A DNA stretch of 64,000 nucleotides from Corella eumyota (lineage: Eukaryota > Chordata > Ascidiacea > Phlebobranchia > Corellidae). Every line of letters begins with the position of its first letter. Positions within the stretch are counted from its first letter, which is position 1. Position numbers and translations under genes: made by a program. Positions 29,801-40,882 of the stretch are shown piece by piece. Where the stretch lies: positions 8,494,001 to 8,558,000 of the forward strand of contig OY720098.1 of the NCBI GenBank assembly GCA_963082875.1, read 5' to 3'. Below the pieces are notes generated by a model, which searched no databases, was not told the origin of the DNA, and saw only the letters and a program-made list of their open reading frames with translations.

Positions 29801-32800
29801 TTTCTTTGTACTATTAACGAAAGTGTTTTAATATTTAAAAATTTTTATTGTGGATTCAGTTATATTTAATTCACAAATTTTTAATTAATTTCTTTTTTTA
29901 GTTCTCGGAGGGTCCACTTATGGATGGTTTATATTGGGAAACTTGGTATAATAATCAAAACTTATCAGAAGAAGATCTTGGATATATTTATTATGAGAAC
30001 AAACTGCTAGGAGTGCCCAGAGTCAGACAAATTAAAGTAAAAAAATAAATTTAAGCATAAAATCACTTACAACTAGTCCACCTTAAAAGTTTGCCTAACT
30101 AAATTATGTGTTTAAACTGAAATTTTCATATTTTGAATGCATTTATTTTTATAGGTGAGAAATGGATCTTGTGAAGTCCATCCTGACTTCCAGGAGGAGA
30201 TAACAGCTTGTTATGATTCTTATGCCAAGGACAAAGAGGATACTGCACCGTTTGGTCCAGAAGATGAACAGAACAGCACAGCGTAAGTTCTCACTAAAAA
30301 TACATTTTAACAGTTAATTATACAATATCATGGTTAACTTTCTTACAAAAATATTTTTAAAGGTAGGCTAATCCAAGCATATGCTTTCAAGATCAGTTTA
30401 AATATAGAAATTAAGATTTACTATTAGTTTAAATATTATAACTTTTTTTAAATTGTAAAATAAATAAATGTCTTGCACCACAAATCAGTTGGGTTTATCG
30501 ATCTGAGGCTGAGTTAGATGGATCGGGTCACTGGAGCAAGTTAGAGTTTAATTACGGAGGAGGGGGGTATTATCAGGTAGAGATATATGGGTGGGCACAA
30601 CAACAATGACTGTTTGGAATTTTTGTTGTGGATTAAACAATTTTTGACTACAAAAAAATCTACAAAATTATTTGGTAAATCCAAAATTTAAGGAAAAAAA
30701 ATTTAAAGAGACAAATGTTTTGAATCCTATGCTTTCTATTGATCTAAAATTGATATTTTTGTTGATTAATGATTTGCAAAACCAGTCTCCAAACAGTCAG
30801 TGTTGAGCCCCCTTGTTTTTTGTTTACTTTTATTACTATTTAATCTTACGATTCAGTTGGAATTATTTTCTATCGGCCGGGCAAGGCTACTCAGGAAATG
30901 CAGGCCATTATTCTGAAAATGGTTATTACCAGGTACCATGTGTGATGGTAGCAACAAAAATTAATTTGCCAATCCAGTGAAAAAAATTAATTTTATTTGC
31001 AAACTGATGGTGGATTGAACATCAATGATTTTAATTATTTTTTGTTATGTTTGCATGATTTAAATTTGATTTTTGAGTGGATCTAATTAAATTAAAGAAA
31101 ATGTAAAAAATTAAATTTTGATTTTAAGAAAGTAAGTTATATTAAATAAAAATCTAATTTATTTGAATAACATTTTTTGTGATTTATTTACAAAAAAATG
31201 AGTTTTGTTGTGTTACCTGAAATTGATTTATTCTATTTTATTTCTTGGTGATCAGGATGTGATTATTGTGTAAAAAAATCGTTTTTAGTTGCAAAAACAG
31301 AAAATCTGATTTAATTGTGTGATTACTAAGAAATCAATGGAAACAAAAATTTTAAAGTTAATTTATCTAATTGTAATATAATTTGATATATTTATTCTCT
31401 TCAAGTCTCAAAAATTTGACTGCTAATATTCCTTTAATGCTTATGAAATAGTCTCAAATTTTATTATAGGATGTTTTTTATTAATTTCAACATTGACCTC
31501 AACACTATTTACATTTCTTAGGATCTGCTCAATACGAAATCAGAATCACTTGCGATAATTGAAAATTTAAAGGAAAATCGTTGGCTTGATCGTGGTACAA
31601 GAGTGGTGTTTGTGGATTTTACCGTCTACAATGCCAACATCAATCTTTTCTGTGTTATAAGGTACCAGTACTTTCTATTTGGAAAAATAATTAACAATGT
31701 TTTGTAAAATAATTCTTGGTTTTCAATTTGTTTAAATACTGTTTATTTTTTTGTTTGTTTATTTACTTATTTATTTTTTATTTACATTTTAAAACATGTG
31801 CCAATATCACACAACTGTAAAAATTAAATTTAGCTTTGAAAATGTCATTTTATTTCCTGTGGTAGATATTCTAAGAGTCTTAAACCATTGTGATGTAATA
31901 GTTGAATGTTGTTATAGTCGTTTGTTATCCACGAATTGTTTTCTTCGATTAGCTCTAGTCTGTTAAGCACCACTTCATTGTTATTACAAAATTTCTACCC
32001 TGTATTGAAGTGGTTATTTTTTGGCCTAAAAACTTTTAAAATGCATTCTAAGCTATGGGTGACACTTTTAATTATTGATTTTTAGTGCATTGAAGATTTT
32101 TAACTTAAAAAGAAATTATTGTAAAGAATTACCTGTATAAAAAATTCTAAACACCCATACAAATAAAATTAAAATTATAACCCTAGTTTTTTTTTCTTAA
32201 TCTATCTAATATTGTTTATTTTTTAGATTGGTTGTTGAGTTTCCAGCTACAGGTGGTGCTGTACCATCATGGCAGTTTCGGACTGTTAAACTTATTAGAT
32301 ATGTTACCACATACGACTACTTTTTAATGGCTTGTGAGGTAAAAAATTAAAAATAATCCTTTATTATTGCATATTAGTCATCCATATTACAGCTGTAAAA
32401 AAAGTGACATTTTTATGTTTTGTAAATTAATTTTTGATTGTATTTAGGCATTGTATATGTTGTTCATTTTCTATTACATCATTGAAGAAATATTGGAAAT
32501 CAAAAAACATAAATGCTCCTACTTTAAAAGTGTTTGGAATTGCCTGGACCTTCTTGTCATTGCAGTAAATATTACACATCCAACTTTTATGACAAAATTT
32601 ACTAATTTTGTTAAGCAACACATAATTCAATTGTTTTCAACCATAATACCGTATATAACAATATTTTTTTAATTTTTGTTATAAAATTTTTTTGTACGAT
32701 AAAAACTTTGATTTCAAATTTTATTATTCGAATTATTACAGTTATCTCTTGTTGCATTTTCCTTCAACATTTATCGCACGATTAAAGTTGACACCCTGCT

Positions 32801-35800
32801 TGGCACTTTGCTACAACAACCATTAGTTTATCCTGATTTTGAGTTTCTCGGTTTCTGGCAGATGCAATATAACAACATGGTGGCCATCGTGGTGTTCTTT
32901 GCATGGATTAAAATTTTTAAATACATCAGGTATGTGTAGGTTTAATATGTCATCTATAAAATGTTTATGTCCTGTAAATACTCAATTTCTATGGGGTTGA
33001 TGAGTAGACGTAAAAATTCAGAATGTGAGCATTTTTGCCAACCTCATTTCAATTTTAAACAATGTTTTTTAAACCAAATAATACGCATACTTTTTTAAGT
33101 ATATGTACTGCCTTTTATTAAATTTTCTTTTTTGTAAATACAACTCTTTAGGATATTTTAAAAATAGTTTCCGTTTTTTTTTTTTCAGTTTTAATCGTAC
33201 CATGACCCAACTTCAATCCACCCTATCTCGTTGTTCCAAGGACATTGCTGGTTTTGCCATCATGTTTTTCATCATATTTCTTGCATATGCACAACTTGGT
33301 TACCTGGTATTTGGAACTCAAGTCAAAGATTTCAGCACCTTCCCAGAGAGCATGTAAGATTTTAATCAAAGAATTATTTATGATTAAATATTTAACAAAT
33401 TTCATGTATATTATAAATATAAATGTATGCAATAAAATAATAATAATTGTGGTAATATTAGTATTGGGTATGCCTTCATTATGATTTCTTGCTAAAATTT
33501 GGGTAAAAATGCTATTTATTTTTAGTTATACTCAATTTCGAATCATTTTGGGTGACTTCAATTTCCATGAGTTGGAGGCAGCTAACCGAGTTCTTGGCCC
33601 AATATTCTTTCTTACATATGTGTTCTTCGTCTTTTTCGTTCTATTGGTAAGTCAATAATTTTAATGTATGCTAACCCAATATAAAAAAATATTTGTAATA
33701 TAATTGTTAAATAAAGTAATCAACATTTATTTTTTTAATTTTTGCAGAACATGTTCTTGGCTATTATTAATGACACTTACTCAGAAGTCAAAGCGGAAAT
33801 ATCCATGCAGAAAAGTGAATTTGAGATATCGGATTACCTAAAACGGGTAAGTAAAAACTAAACCTAAATCTATTTATATAAATAGTAAAAAATCTAAAAA
33901 TTTAAACTAATTTTATGCAATAAAATATATAAAAAAGTATTTAATTTAATATGTGTATTTTTTATTAAATTTATTTAACTTAATAGTTGATTCTTTTTTT
34001 TTTCGATTTGCTTTTCTGTCAATAAACTCTTTTTTAGGGTTACAACAAAGTTTTGGAGAAGTTATCCTTAAAAAAAGATCGAATACGAGACATCCAAGAT
34101 GCTATTCACTCAGCTGATCTCAACCAGGATCGAAGTTTGGATTGGGAGGAGTGGAGACTTGACCTCAAGATGTAAATTTTATTTTAACTTTGTACATATT
34201 GATTTTTACTTTTTTTTCTTATTTTTTGGCTAAAATTAAAATTTTAAATTGTTTCTTCATTATTTTTGATTGTCAACTTGCAAATTATTAATAGTTACCA
34301 GAATAAACTTTAAAAAAACTGACATCAAATGAATTAACCTAAATTACAACCAAATACATCAAGTCTAACAAACAACATAATTATTATTTTCAGGCGAGGT
34401 ATTCCTGATGCTGAAATTGAGGCGGTGTTTGCAAAATATGATCAGGATGGTGACATGATTCTCAATGAGGACGAACAGAGAAAATTACATGCTGACCTTG
34501 AAAAACAGAAGGTAAAAACTCATTGTCTTTTGAATCAATATAAAAAATTATCAAACCCCCAAAAAATAATAAAAAACTGTTTTTTGAATTCAATTTGTTA
34601 AAAGTTTTAAATATAATTCCATTGCCGTCACAGTTTAAAAGATTATTCTCTTTTACAAGAAGTTGTCAAAATTTCCTTTTATCTCTGACATTTCCTAAAA
34701 AATTTTATGTTTTTGTGGTTTAAATTAGTTCGGTTTGACGTCAGTAATAAATAAATAATTAAATATAAATTATTAATGTTATTGCTAACACAAGCTGGAA
34801 TTGGATGATCAAAAGGTAGGATTAACTTTATAATATTGTAAGCCTCAGGTTAAGTTTAGACAATAAAATATATTATATTAACTTGAGACTTTACCTAAGG
34901 AAAACCCTGAAATCCTCCCTTTAAAACTCCAACAAAAACATCATAATGTTTTTATATCTAACCAAATACTTTTTTTGTTTCCTAATGAACATAATAAAGA
35001 ACATAATAAATAAAAAAGAACATAATAAATCATTTTTGTTCTTATTTGAAAATTTATTTAAATTCTATAATATTTTTTGATTTAGGTTGAACTGAGCAAT
35101 GAACTTGACGAGATGGAGCGAGACAAGGGTGTTGACTCTGGTGCAGGTCGACCTCCGTCAGCTAGGTCAAAGGGTGCCCTCAGTCATGTGAGTCATGACT
35201 CAGCAAACGAAAGTGATGACGACGATTATGACGATGACGAGCGACGACTCAGCTCAAAAAATTTTGTCTCAAAAGATGATTTCCAAATGTAAGTTATTGT
35301 TAAGTAAAACTTCACATTTTTGATTTAATAAAGAATATAGTTTTTAAGATTTAAATTTATCAAAAAACAATAATTAGTGTAAAATGTACATTTTAAATTT
35401 TTAATTAATTTTTCTTTTTTGTTTAGTTTGTCACGAAGAGTGGACAGAATGGAGCATAGCATTGGGTCGATTGTCTCAAAGATTGATGCAGTCATAGTCA
35501 AACTTGAAGCCATGGAACGTGCAAAACTGAAGCGAAGAGAAACAATGGGAAAACTACTCGATAACATATCAGAGGTAGAGTCAAAAAATTAATATTAGTT
35601 TTTAAAGTTAAAAACACCAGATTTTAATGTTTTTTTGTATAAATAAATTTTTAATTAATTTTTTAATGCAATAGTTGGTTGGTTTTTTTTAAAGTTGAAT
35701 TAATTTGTTGATTTAAGAAAAAGTATTTTATTTTGCATAAGGATTAAGTAAGCCAGGGTTACGCCTTAGTTAGGGGTGTTATTACGTCAGAGATGCTATT

Positions 35801-36799
35801 GTTAGAAATGTGAGTAGGGTGTGGGGCCAGTGAGCCAAATAAAACAATATCCTTTGTTATTGTGTTGGGGGTTAACCAAGGGCTATGCAGGCTTTGATAT
35901 GATTACTCTTTTCATGGTTAATTGACGTTATATAAATTTTGTATATTTTACATTTCACAACAAAAGTGTTAGTATTTTGGTTTAGATAAATTAGCTTTCT
36001 AACCTTGAAAAGTTTAAGTAAAAAAGGGATAAGTTAATATTTTCCACTTTTAGCAAAATGAGAATTCAATGAGAGAAAGTAAATTATTAGAAAAGGCAAA
36101 AAAGAAAAAGGAGAAAAAAGAGAGAAAAAGGGAAAAAAAAGAATCAGAAGAGAGCAAAAAAAAATAAATAACAATCCTAAACAACATAAACTTGGCACTT
36201 TTTATTGATCACATAATAAAAATATAATTTTATATTTTCTTTTTTTTTATAGTCAACTTTTTGCGATTAGTTTTAATAAAAGTAAAGGAATAAGAAATAA
36301 AACAAAAATCTAGTTTTAAGTAGTCTACACAATTCAGTAAGTCCATTGTTTTTTGAATAATATGCACACAAAATTTCTTTAAATGTTCTTAAAAAGTTCA
36401 TTGTCTTAATTGATGTTGTTTATGTACAAATGAATTTATATAAATTTTTTTGCTATTGTTTTATTTACAGGAGGAGCGAAATGGAAGAAGTGATGATGAG
36501 TTACAGAAGGAGCAGATGGAAAGATTAGTTCGAGAGGAGCTTGCTCGTTGGGATTCAGATGCCTCTATAGCTCTAAGTGGAAGAAACGGTAACCGACCTG
36601 CATCAGGTAGGATTTCCTTTAAAGATTACTTGAAATAAAGTTAATGCAAAACCAAATGTTCTAACAGAAATTGTTAAACCTCAAAAAATTTAAATTTTAT
36701 CCATTTTTAGGGAGGTCCACTGCCTCCGGATCATCAGTCTCTACATCAGGAACCCGAGGAAGAGGAAGTGGAGTTAACCCATCAAGTAGTATTGCTTAA
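26810..36799 (+). CDS. PKD2: Polycystin-2 (TRPP) cation channel
   Basis: Orthologue of human PKD2, a six-helix TRP-family channel of the ER and cilia. With exon 8a the 22 exons join in frame to 902 residues (human 968). Recognisable parts: N-terminal [10 protein letters not shown] segment before S1 (28976-29089); the TOP/polycystin domain from 29601 to about 31661, including WLDRGTR and [16 protein letters not shown]2-S4 (32227-32929) with [12 protein letters not shown]5 (33189-33353); pore with the filter-like ILGD (33526-33646); S6 [12 protein letters not shown] (33748-33846); EF-hand [12 protein letters not shown] (34394-34511); an acidic linker (35086-35288); and the C-terminal coiled coil [20 protein letters not shown] (35427-35574). 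Exon 18 is only 21 bases. Two alternative exons (8a/8b) and an alternative last exon are listed separately. Confidence 0.96.
30489..30576 (+). CDS. PKD2: PKD2 exon 8a (mutually exclusive)
   Basis: An 88-base exon encoding [16 protein letters not shown] and ending GGGGYYQ. This matches the vertebrate PKD2 TOP-domain segment (AWIYTSE...SSHW...GAGYY). The preceding exon ends with GC, this one begins with T, and it ends in phase 0. Confidence 0.92.
30593..30810 (+). other. Potential RNA stem between PKD2 exons 8a and 8b
   Basis: TGACTGTTTGGA at 30607-30618 is the exact reverse complement of TCCAAACAGTCA at 30788-30799. Pairing can extend imperfectly outward (GGGC with GCCC and CAAC with GTTG) to about 20 bp. 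The stem would fold most of the 280-base intron into a loop. Confidence 0.6.
30857..30932 (+). CDS. PKD2: PKD2 exon 8b (mutually exclusive)
   Basis: A 76-base open exon with AG before it and GTACCA after it. It encodes [14 protein letters not shown] and ends ENGYYQ. It shares with 8a the entry phase, the initial Ala-Trp, the final Tyr-Tyr-Gln and exit phase 0. The middle is different and four residues shorter. Including both exons shifts the frame and meets a stop within 8b. It is best read as an alternative to 8a. Confidence 0.85.
35740..35920. repeat. G+C-richer island in PKD2 intron, possible element remnant
   Basis: About 180 bases here are clearly richer in G and C than the rest of the intron. 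They contain GGGGTGTTATTACG, whose reverse complement resembles GTTATAACACCCTCTAATAA in the RIPK1-like gene intron at about 50375-50400. It could be a relic of a dispersed short element. No terminal repeats or target duplication could be made out. Confidence 0.3.
36054..36167 (+). CDS. PKD2: PKD2 alternative terminal exon, lysine-rich
   Basis: After the acceptor TTTCCACTTTTAG there is an open frame in the right phase (exon 20 ends in phase 0). It encodes [16 protein letters not shown] followed by a Lys/Glu-rich tail of about 20 residues, then TAA at 36165-36167. AATAAA follows at 36215-36220. Splicing here would give an 865-residue PKD2 lacking the conserved last segment ([10 protein letters not shown]). 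The A-rich composition calls for caution. Confidence 0.55.
   Translation, partial: QNENSMRESKLLEKAKKKKEKKERKREKKESEESKKK
36215..36220 (+). terminator. Poly(A) signal for the alternative PKD2 last exon
   Basis: AATAAA 48 bases after the stop codon of the lysine-rich terminal exon. Confidence 0.5.
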
Positions 36800-38578
36800 C
36801 TTTAATGTTGTCACTGTACAGAATGTTGTTGTTGATTTTTCTTTTAAATCGTGCTCTTGTACAAACCAAAAAATCATGAACGTTGAAGCGGTCATCTTGT
36901 TTATAAGACTTCTTTATGATTTAGATATTTAAAAATTCCCGATTTTAGGAAGAAACTGATTTTTTCACATTTAAAGAAACTGGCTTATGTGGCTTGTACT
37001 ATTTAAAATTAGGTTTAAAACATTTTACTACCATAGTATTTTATCACTCATAGTAAGTTAATATTTGTTGTAATTTTTAATATTTTTATCTACCTATTGT
37101 ATGCTGTCAACATATTAATTTATCAGTAACTTTAACTAATAATTTCATGGTAAAACAGCAATAACTTATTTTAACCAATTGTCTATTCCAGTTACTATGT
37201 TACCCACTTTGGTAAAATTGTTTTTAATCTAAATATTTTTGGTAGCGGTATGCGAACTGCAATTGATGTTTTGTACTTTTAGTTTTTTCTAGCCTTTTTC
37301 TATTTATCCTAATTACTAAGGAAACATTGTGACAATACTTTATTCTTATATTAAATATGTTTGTAATCCTGCGCTTACTTTTTAACCTTTAATCATCAGC
37401 CTTTATTACTAAAAAGTATTTATCACATACAAAATATACCAAATAATTTCTTTTAACTAAACATGGCATTTTATTATATATGTTTTTTGTTAAAAATTGT
37501 GTTATCAATTCTAACTTTTTTATTATATTCATTTTGTGTACCCAACATCTTTTATACTTTTTAATTCTTATAGTTTGAATACTGACTTTGGTAATATTTT
37601 TTATATTGTGAAACTGTATTGGGATAATTAGTTTATGTACACTCGTTTTAACGTTACATTTACTTTAATTTTTTTTACGCACTTAATTTTTCTTCTTTAG
37701 CATTGCACTGAATCTAGAATTGTTGTTGTTTGACCGGTGTCATCAATTTATTAATATTGTTCAATCAACGATCTATTTGCCACTGCTTTTTCATACGAGG
37801 GTAATTTGCAGAGATTTGCTTTGCAATTTGTGTTGAGATTTTACCCATTATCGTTTTCTCAAGGTTACTACTTCTTTATAATTACTTTTCAGTTTGTTTT
37901 AAAGTTCATATTGGTTACTTTTGTGTTGGTCTTAGATGTGTTGTTGTGAATATGCGTGTGTAGATTTTCGTGTTGTACAAATGGTGCTCTATTTGGTGCT
38001 ATGCTCTTAACGTACTGTAGTGTGGTGCAAAAAATAAAGTCTTAGTAGGCTAATTGCTTCGTTGTTTGAAACCAATACACATGTTAGCCAGTTTATAGGT
38101 AGCTAGCCGTTTTAGGACTAGTAATATTAACTTATTTGGTAAAAGGAAACTTAAGTACGAATAAACTGAACAACAACTACCGCTAAGTCATGTTTAGGTT
38201 TAAGAATATCGTGATTTGAGCAACGTTTATTAGAAAGTTATCTAAAACTATTTAAAACTGATGACTATGTATTTTAAATAATATATAATGTCTATGGAAA
38301 ATTTATAACTCTCCGTTAGGTGCTGACAAACTACTACACATTTTGTTTACGTTTTGCGTTGTCAATCCGGTACACGTTTACATTTTCTTCTGTTGAATAA
38401 AAACTACTTTCAAGATAAGCTTTAACAAGTTAAATGCTTACCAATTTTGGTTAAAACATCTATTTAATTTTATAAAGGATGTTAACTGTAAAAGTATAAA
38501 ATGAAGCAGCGTATTTGTACATTAAATTTGATTTTTTGATTTTTGTGAACAAAACTTATTTTCTTTTCTTTCTTTTAG
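36800..38578 (+). other. PKD2 3' UTR and PKD2-ALG5 intergenic region
   Basis: No gene is seen in this 1.8 kb. The PKD2 3' UTR probably runs to the AATAAA at 38033-38038, which is followed by a T/G-rich stretch. The rest is AT-rich and ends in the pyrimidine tract before ALG5. Confidence 0.6.
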
Positions 38579-38601
38579 AGTTGTTAATCGAATAGTAAAC
38601 A
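38555..38601 (+). promoter_or_regulatory. Splice-acceptor tract before ALG5 (possible trans-splice site)
   Basis: TTTTCTTTTCTTTCTTTTAG ends at 38578, 23 bases before the ALG5 ATG. In the frame of that ATG a TAA lies immediately upstream, so this exon cannot carry an in-frame N-terminal extension. It is either the acceptor of a 5' UTR intron or a spliced-leader site; leader trans-splicing is common in ascidians. The sequence alone does not decide. Confidence 0.5.
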
Positions 38602-39459
38602 ATGAAAGTTTTACGATATGAGTCTGAAAATTTTTTTAATTCCGCAAATGGAAAGCAGAAATTTCCAAGCATAGAAGACAAGGCATCTGTTATTCTTTCT
38701 GTAATAGTTCCATCTTACAATGAGGAGAAAAGGTTACCAATAATGTTGGATGAAACAATTGAACATCTTGAGTCAAAACTAAAAACGGAAAAAGGTTTTT
38801 CTTATGAAATTATTGTTGTGGATGATGGAAGTACAGATAGCACCACACAAGTTGCACAAAAATACTCAGATGAGTATGGTACGGAAAAAATTAGAGTTCT
38901 TACCCTTGAGAAAAATCGTGGAAAAGGGGGTGCTGTTCGATTAGGGATGTTAAGTGCAAGGGGAAGTTCTTTGCTTATGGTGGATGCTGATGGAGCCACT
39001 CGGTTTTCTGATTTAGATAAAGTGGAAAAGGGTTTAAAGGAAATCAATAAAAATGGAATGGCAATCACAGTTGGTTCTCGTGCTCACTTGGAAGAAGAAT
39101 CAATTGCCAAACGATCCAGTTTTAGAACTTTCCTTATGAAGGGTTTCCACATTTTGGTTTGGTTGTTATGTGTAAGAACTGTAAAGGATTCACAATGTGG
39201 ATTCAAGCTTTTCACACGCCCTGCTGCTTATGTTACATTTATGAACTTACATGTAGAGCGTTGGGCATTTGATGTTGAACTACTTTATATTGCAGAATAT
39301 CTTAAAATTCCCATAAATGAAGTGGCAGTTGTATGGACTGAAATTGATGGTTCAAAGATTGTTCCGGTTTTTAGTTGGCTTCAAATGGGAAGAGATATTA
39401 TTCTTATTTGGTTGCAATACTTACTTGGTATATGGCAAATTAAAGAAAATATCAATTAA
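38602..39459 (+). CDS. ALG5: Dolichyl-phosphate beta-glucosyltransferase
   Basis: GT-A fold glycosyltransferase of family GT2 that makes dolichyl-phosphate-glucose on the ER membrane for N-glycan assembly. The single uninterrupted frame gives 285 residues. Conserved segments: SVIVPSYNEEKRLP (about 33-46), VVDDGSTDST, KNRGKGGAVRLG, the metal-binding DADGAT, GSRAHLEEESIAKRS, DSQCGFKLF, and HVERWAFDVELLYIA near 215. Human ALG5 (324 residues) begins with a membrane anchor of about 35 residues that has no counterpart here; alignment starts at FFNSANGKQKFPSI. Either the anchor has been lost or it lies in an unrecognised exon. Hydrophobic stretches near 180 and 270 might still associate with membrane. 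Confidence 0.94.
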   Translation: MKVLRYESENFFNSANGKQKFPSIEDKASVILSVIVPSYNEEKRLPIMLDETIEHLESKLKTEKGFSYEIIVVDDGSTDSTTQVAQKYSDEYGTEKIRVLTLEKNRGKGGAVRLGMLSARGSSLLMVDADGATRFSDLDKVEKGLKEINKNGMAITVGSRAHLEEESIAKRSSFRTFLMKGFHILVWLLCVRTVKDSQCGFKLFTRPAAYVTFMNLHVERWAFDVELLYIAEYLKIPINEVAVVWTEIDGSKIVPVFSWLQMGRDIILIWLQYLLGIWQIKENIN

Positions 39460-39536
39460 ATAAGATCGAATTTGTTCTTTATTGTATATGCACTTTACTT
39501 TGCAATATTGTTTAGGCAGTTTTACTTCACCTTAGT

Positions 39537-39542
39537 AATAAA
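39537..39542 (+). terminator. ALG5 poly(A) signal
   Basis: AATAAA 78 bases after the ALG5 stop and about 200 bases before the MGST3 start. Confidence 0.6.
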
Positions 39543-39745
39543 TTTCCAAGTTTAGTTTATTTGTTTTGGTGATTTAACATTGTGCCATATTTTCAACCAT
39601 AGAAATTTATATTCTTCAAATTATGGTCTCAAAATTTACACTAAATGTTTTTTTGTAATCAAATTCCTTTTGATAATGTAGTTAAAATAACTAAATTTAT
39701 ATGTATTACTTACAGCCAAATAGGACTTATAATAAGGTTAACAAA

Positions 39746-40430
39746 ATGGCAGGATTACCAAAAGATTATGGCTATGTTGTAGCTACTGGTTGTGCTAGTG
39801 CCATCTTTGTTACTGTTCTTGGTTTAAAAGTTGGAAAAGCAAGAAAAAAATATGGGATCCCAGTAAGATAACTACTATAAATTTATTTTAGAATATTACC
39901 ATAGTAAGCTTAATATTTTTTTGGTAAAAACAGTTAATTTATAAAAATTGTTTTTGATTAATTATATTTTTTCAGTATCCTACCATGTACACAGACAACA
40001 ATATGTTCAACTGTATTCAACGTGCTCATCAAAACACATTGGAGCACTACCCATCATTTTTATTCATGCTGTGCACTGGTGGACTAGAATTTCCAGTAAG
40101 CTAAATAACTATTTTTTTAGATATTAAAAAATATGGCATTTTAAAATAATTATGATGAACTTGTTTAAAATAAAAGCATATTTTAAAAATTTCTTTTTTG
40201 GGATGCATTTACATATCTTAGTTTTTGCCAATTAAATATTTATTTTTGTTCTTTAGAGATTTGCTTCTTCAATGGGAATTTTATGGATTCTTGGGCGAAT
40301 GGCTTTCGCAAAAGGTTACTACACTGGAAATCCTGATAACAGAAAATGGGGTGGATTTGTTCACGTTGCTGTGGTTGGTCTGTTGGGTGCTTCCTTGGGA
40401 TTTGCACTTACAAAATTGGAATTAATTTAA
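39746..40430 (+). CDS. MGST3: Microsomal glutathione S-transferase 3
   Basis: MAPEG-family integral membrane enzyme that conjugates glutathione and reduces lipid hydroperoxides. Three exons (39746-39862, 39976-40095, 40257-40430) give 136 residues; human MGST3 has 152. Family signatures: KARKKYGI at the end of exon 1, [16 protein letters not shown] in exon 2, and [12 protein letters not shown] in exon 3. Four hydrophobic segments fit the fold. The gene begins 286 bases after the ALG5 stop, and an acceptor-like TTACTTACAG ends at 39715. An ALG5-MGST3 operon with trans-splicing of the second gene is possible. The C-terminus is shorter than in mammals and lacks their cysteine-containing end. Confidence 0.93.
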
Positions 40431-40882
40431 ATTTTTTGTTAAGTATTTTTTTTAGTCATTTAAAATTAACTTACACCAATTATATTTTTGGTTGATAAAT
40501 TTAATGTTATGCGCATTCTTATTCAATGGTTTATTGTACTTTGATTATGCAAAGTTTTCAATTGGAATTTATCATGTGTTTAATAATCTTCCTTATGTGA
40601 ATATGAATCATTTTTATCTAGATTTTAGATTACCTACACATTTAAAAAATGTTTGCTACCTATGCTATGTTAACACTGAGAATTTTATATCTAGTTTTTT
40701 TTATATTTAGAAGCTTAAATTAAATTTCTGCACTGTTCATAACATTTTCATAAAAGTATTACTATAAATAAATCACATTCATTTTCACAGATTTTATTGA
40801 ATTTTTTGAACAGTGATGCAGTTAAAAATGTGAAGTGAAAGCAGTGAAAGAAGTACAACAATTATTAGGTCAGTGTATTTAT
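40431..40882. other. Convergent 3' ends of MGST3 and ASZ1
   Basis: Plus-strand AATAAA at 40767-40772 suits MGST3, giving a 3' UTR of about 350 bases. Minus-strand AATAAA at 40878-40883 suits ASZ1 and overlaps its stop codon by one base. No other gene is seen. Confidence 0.6.
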
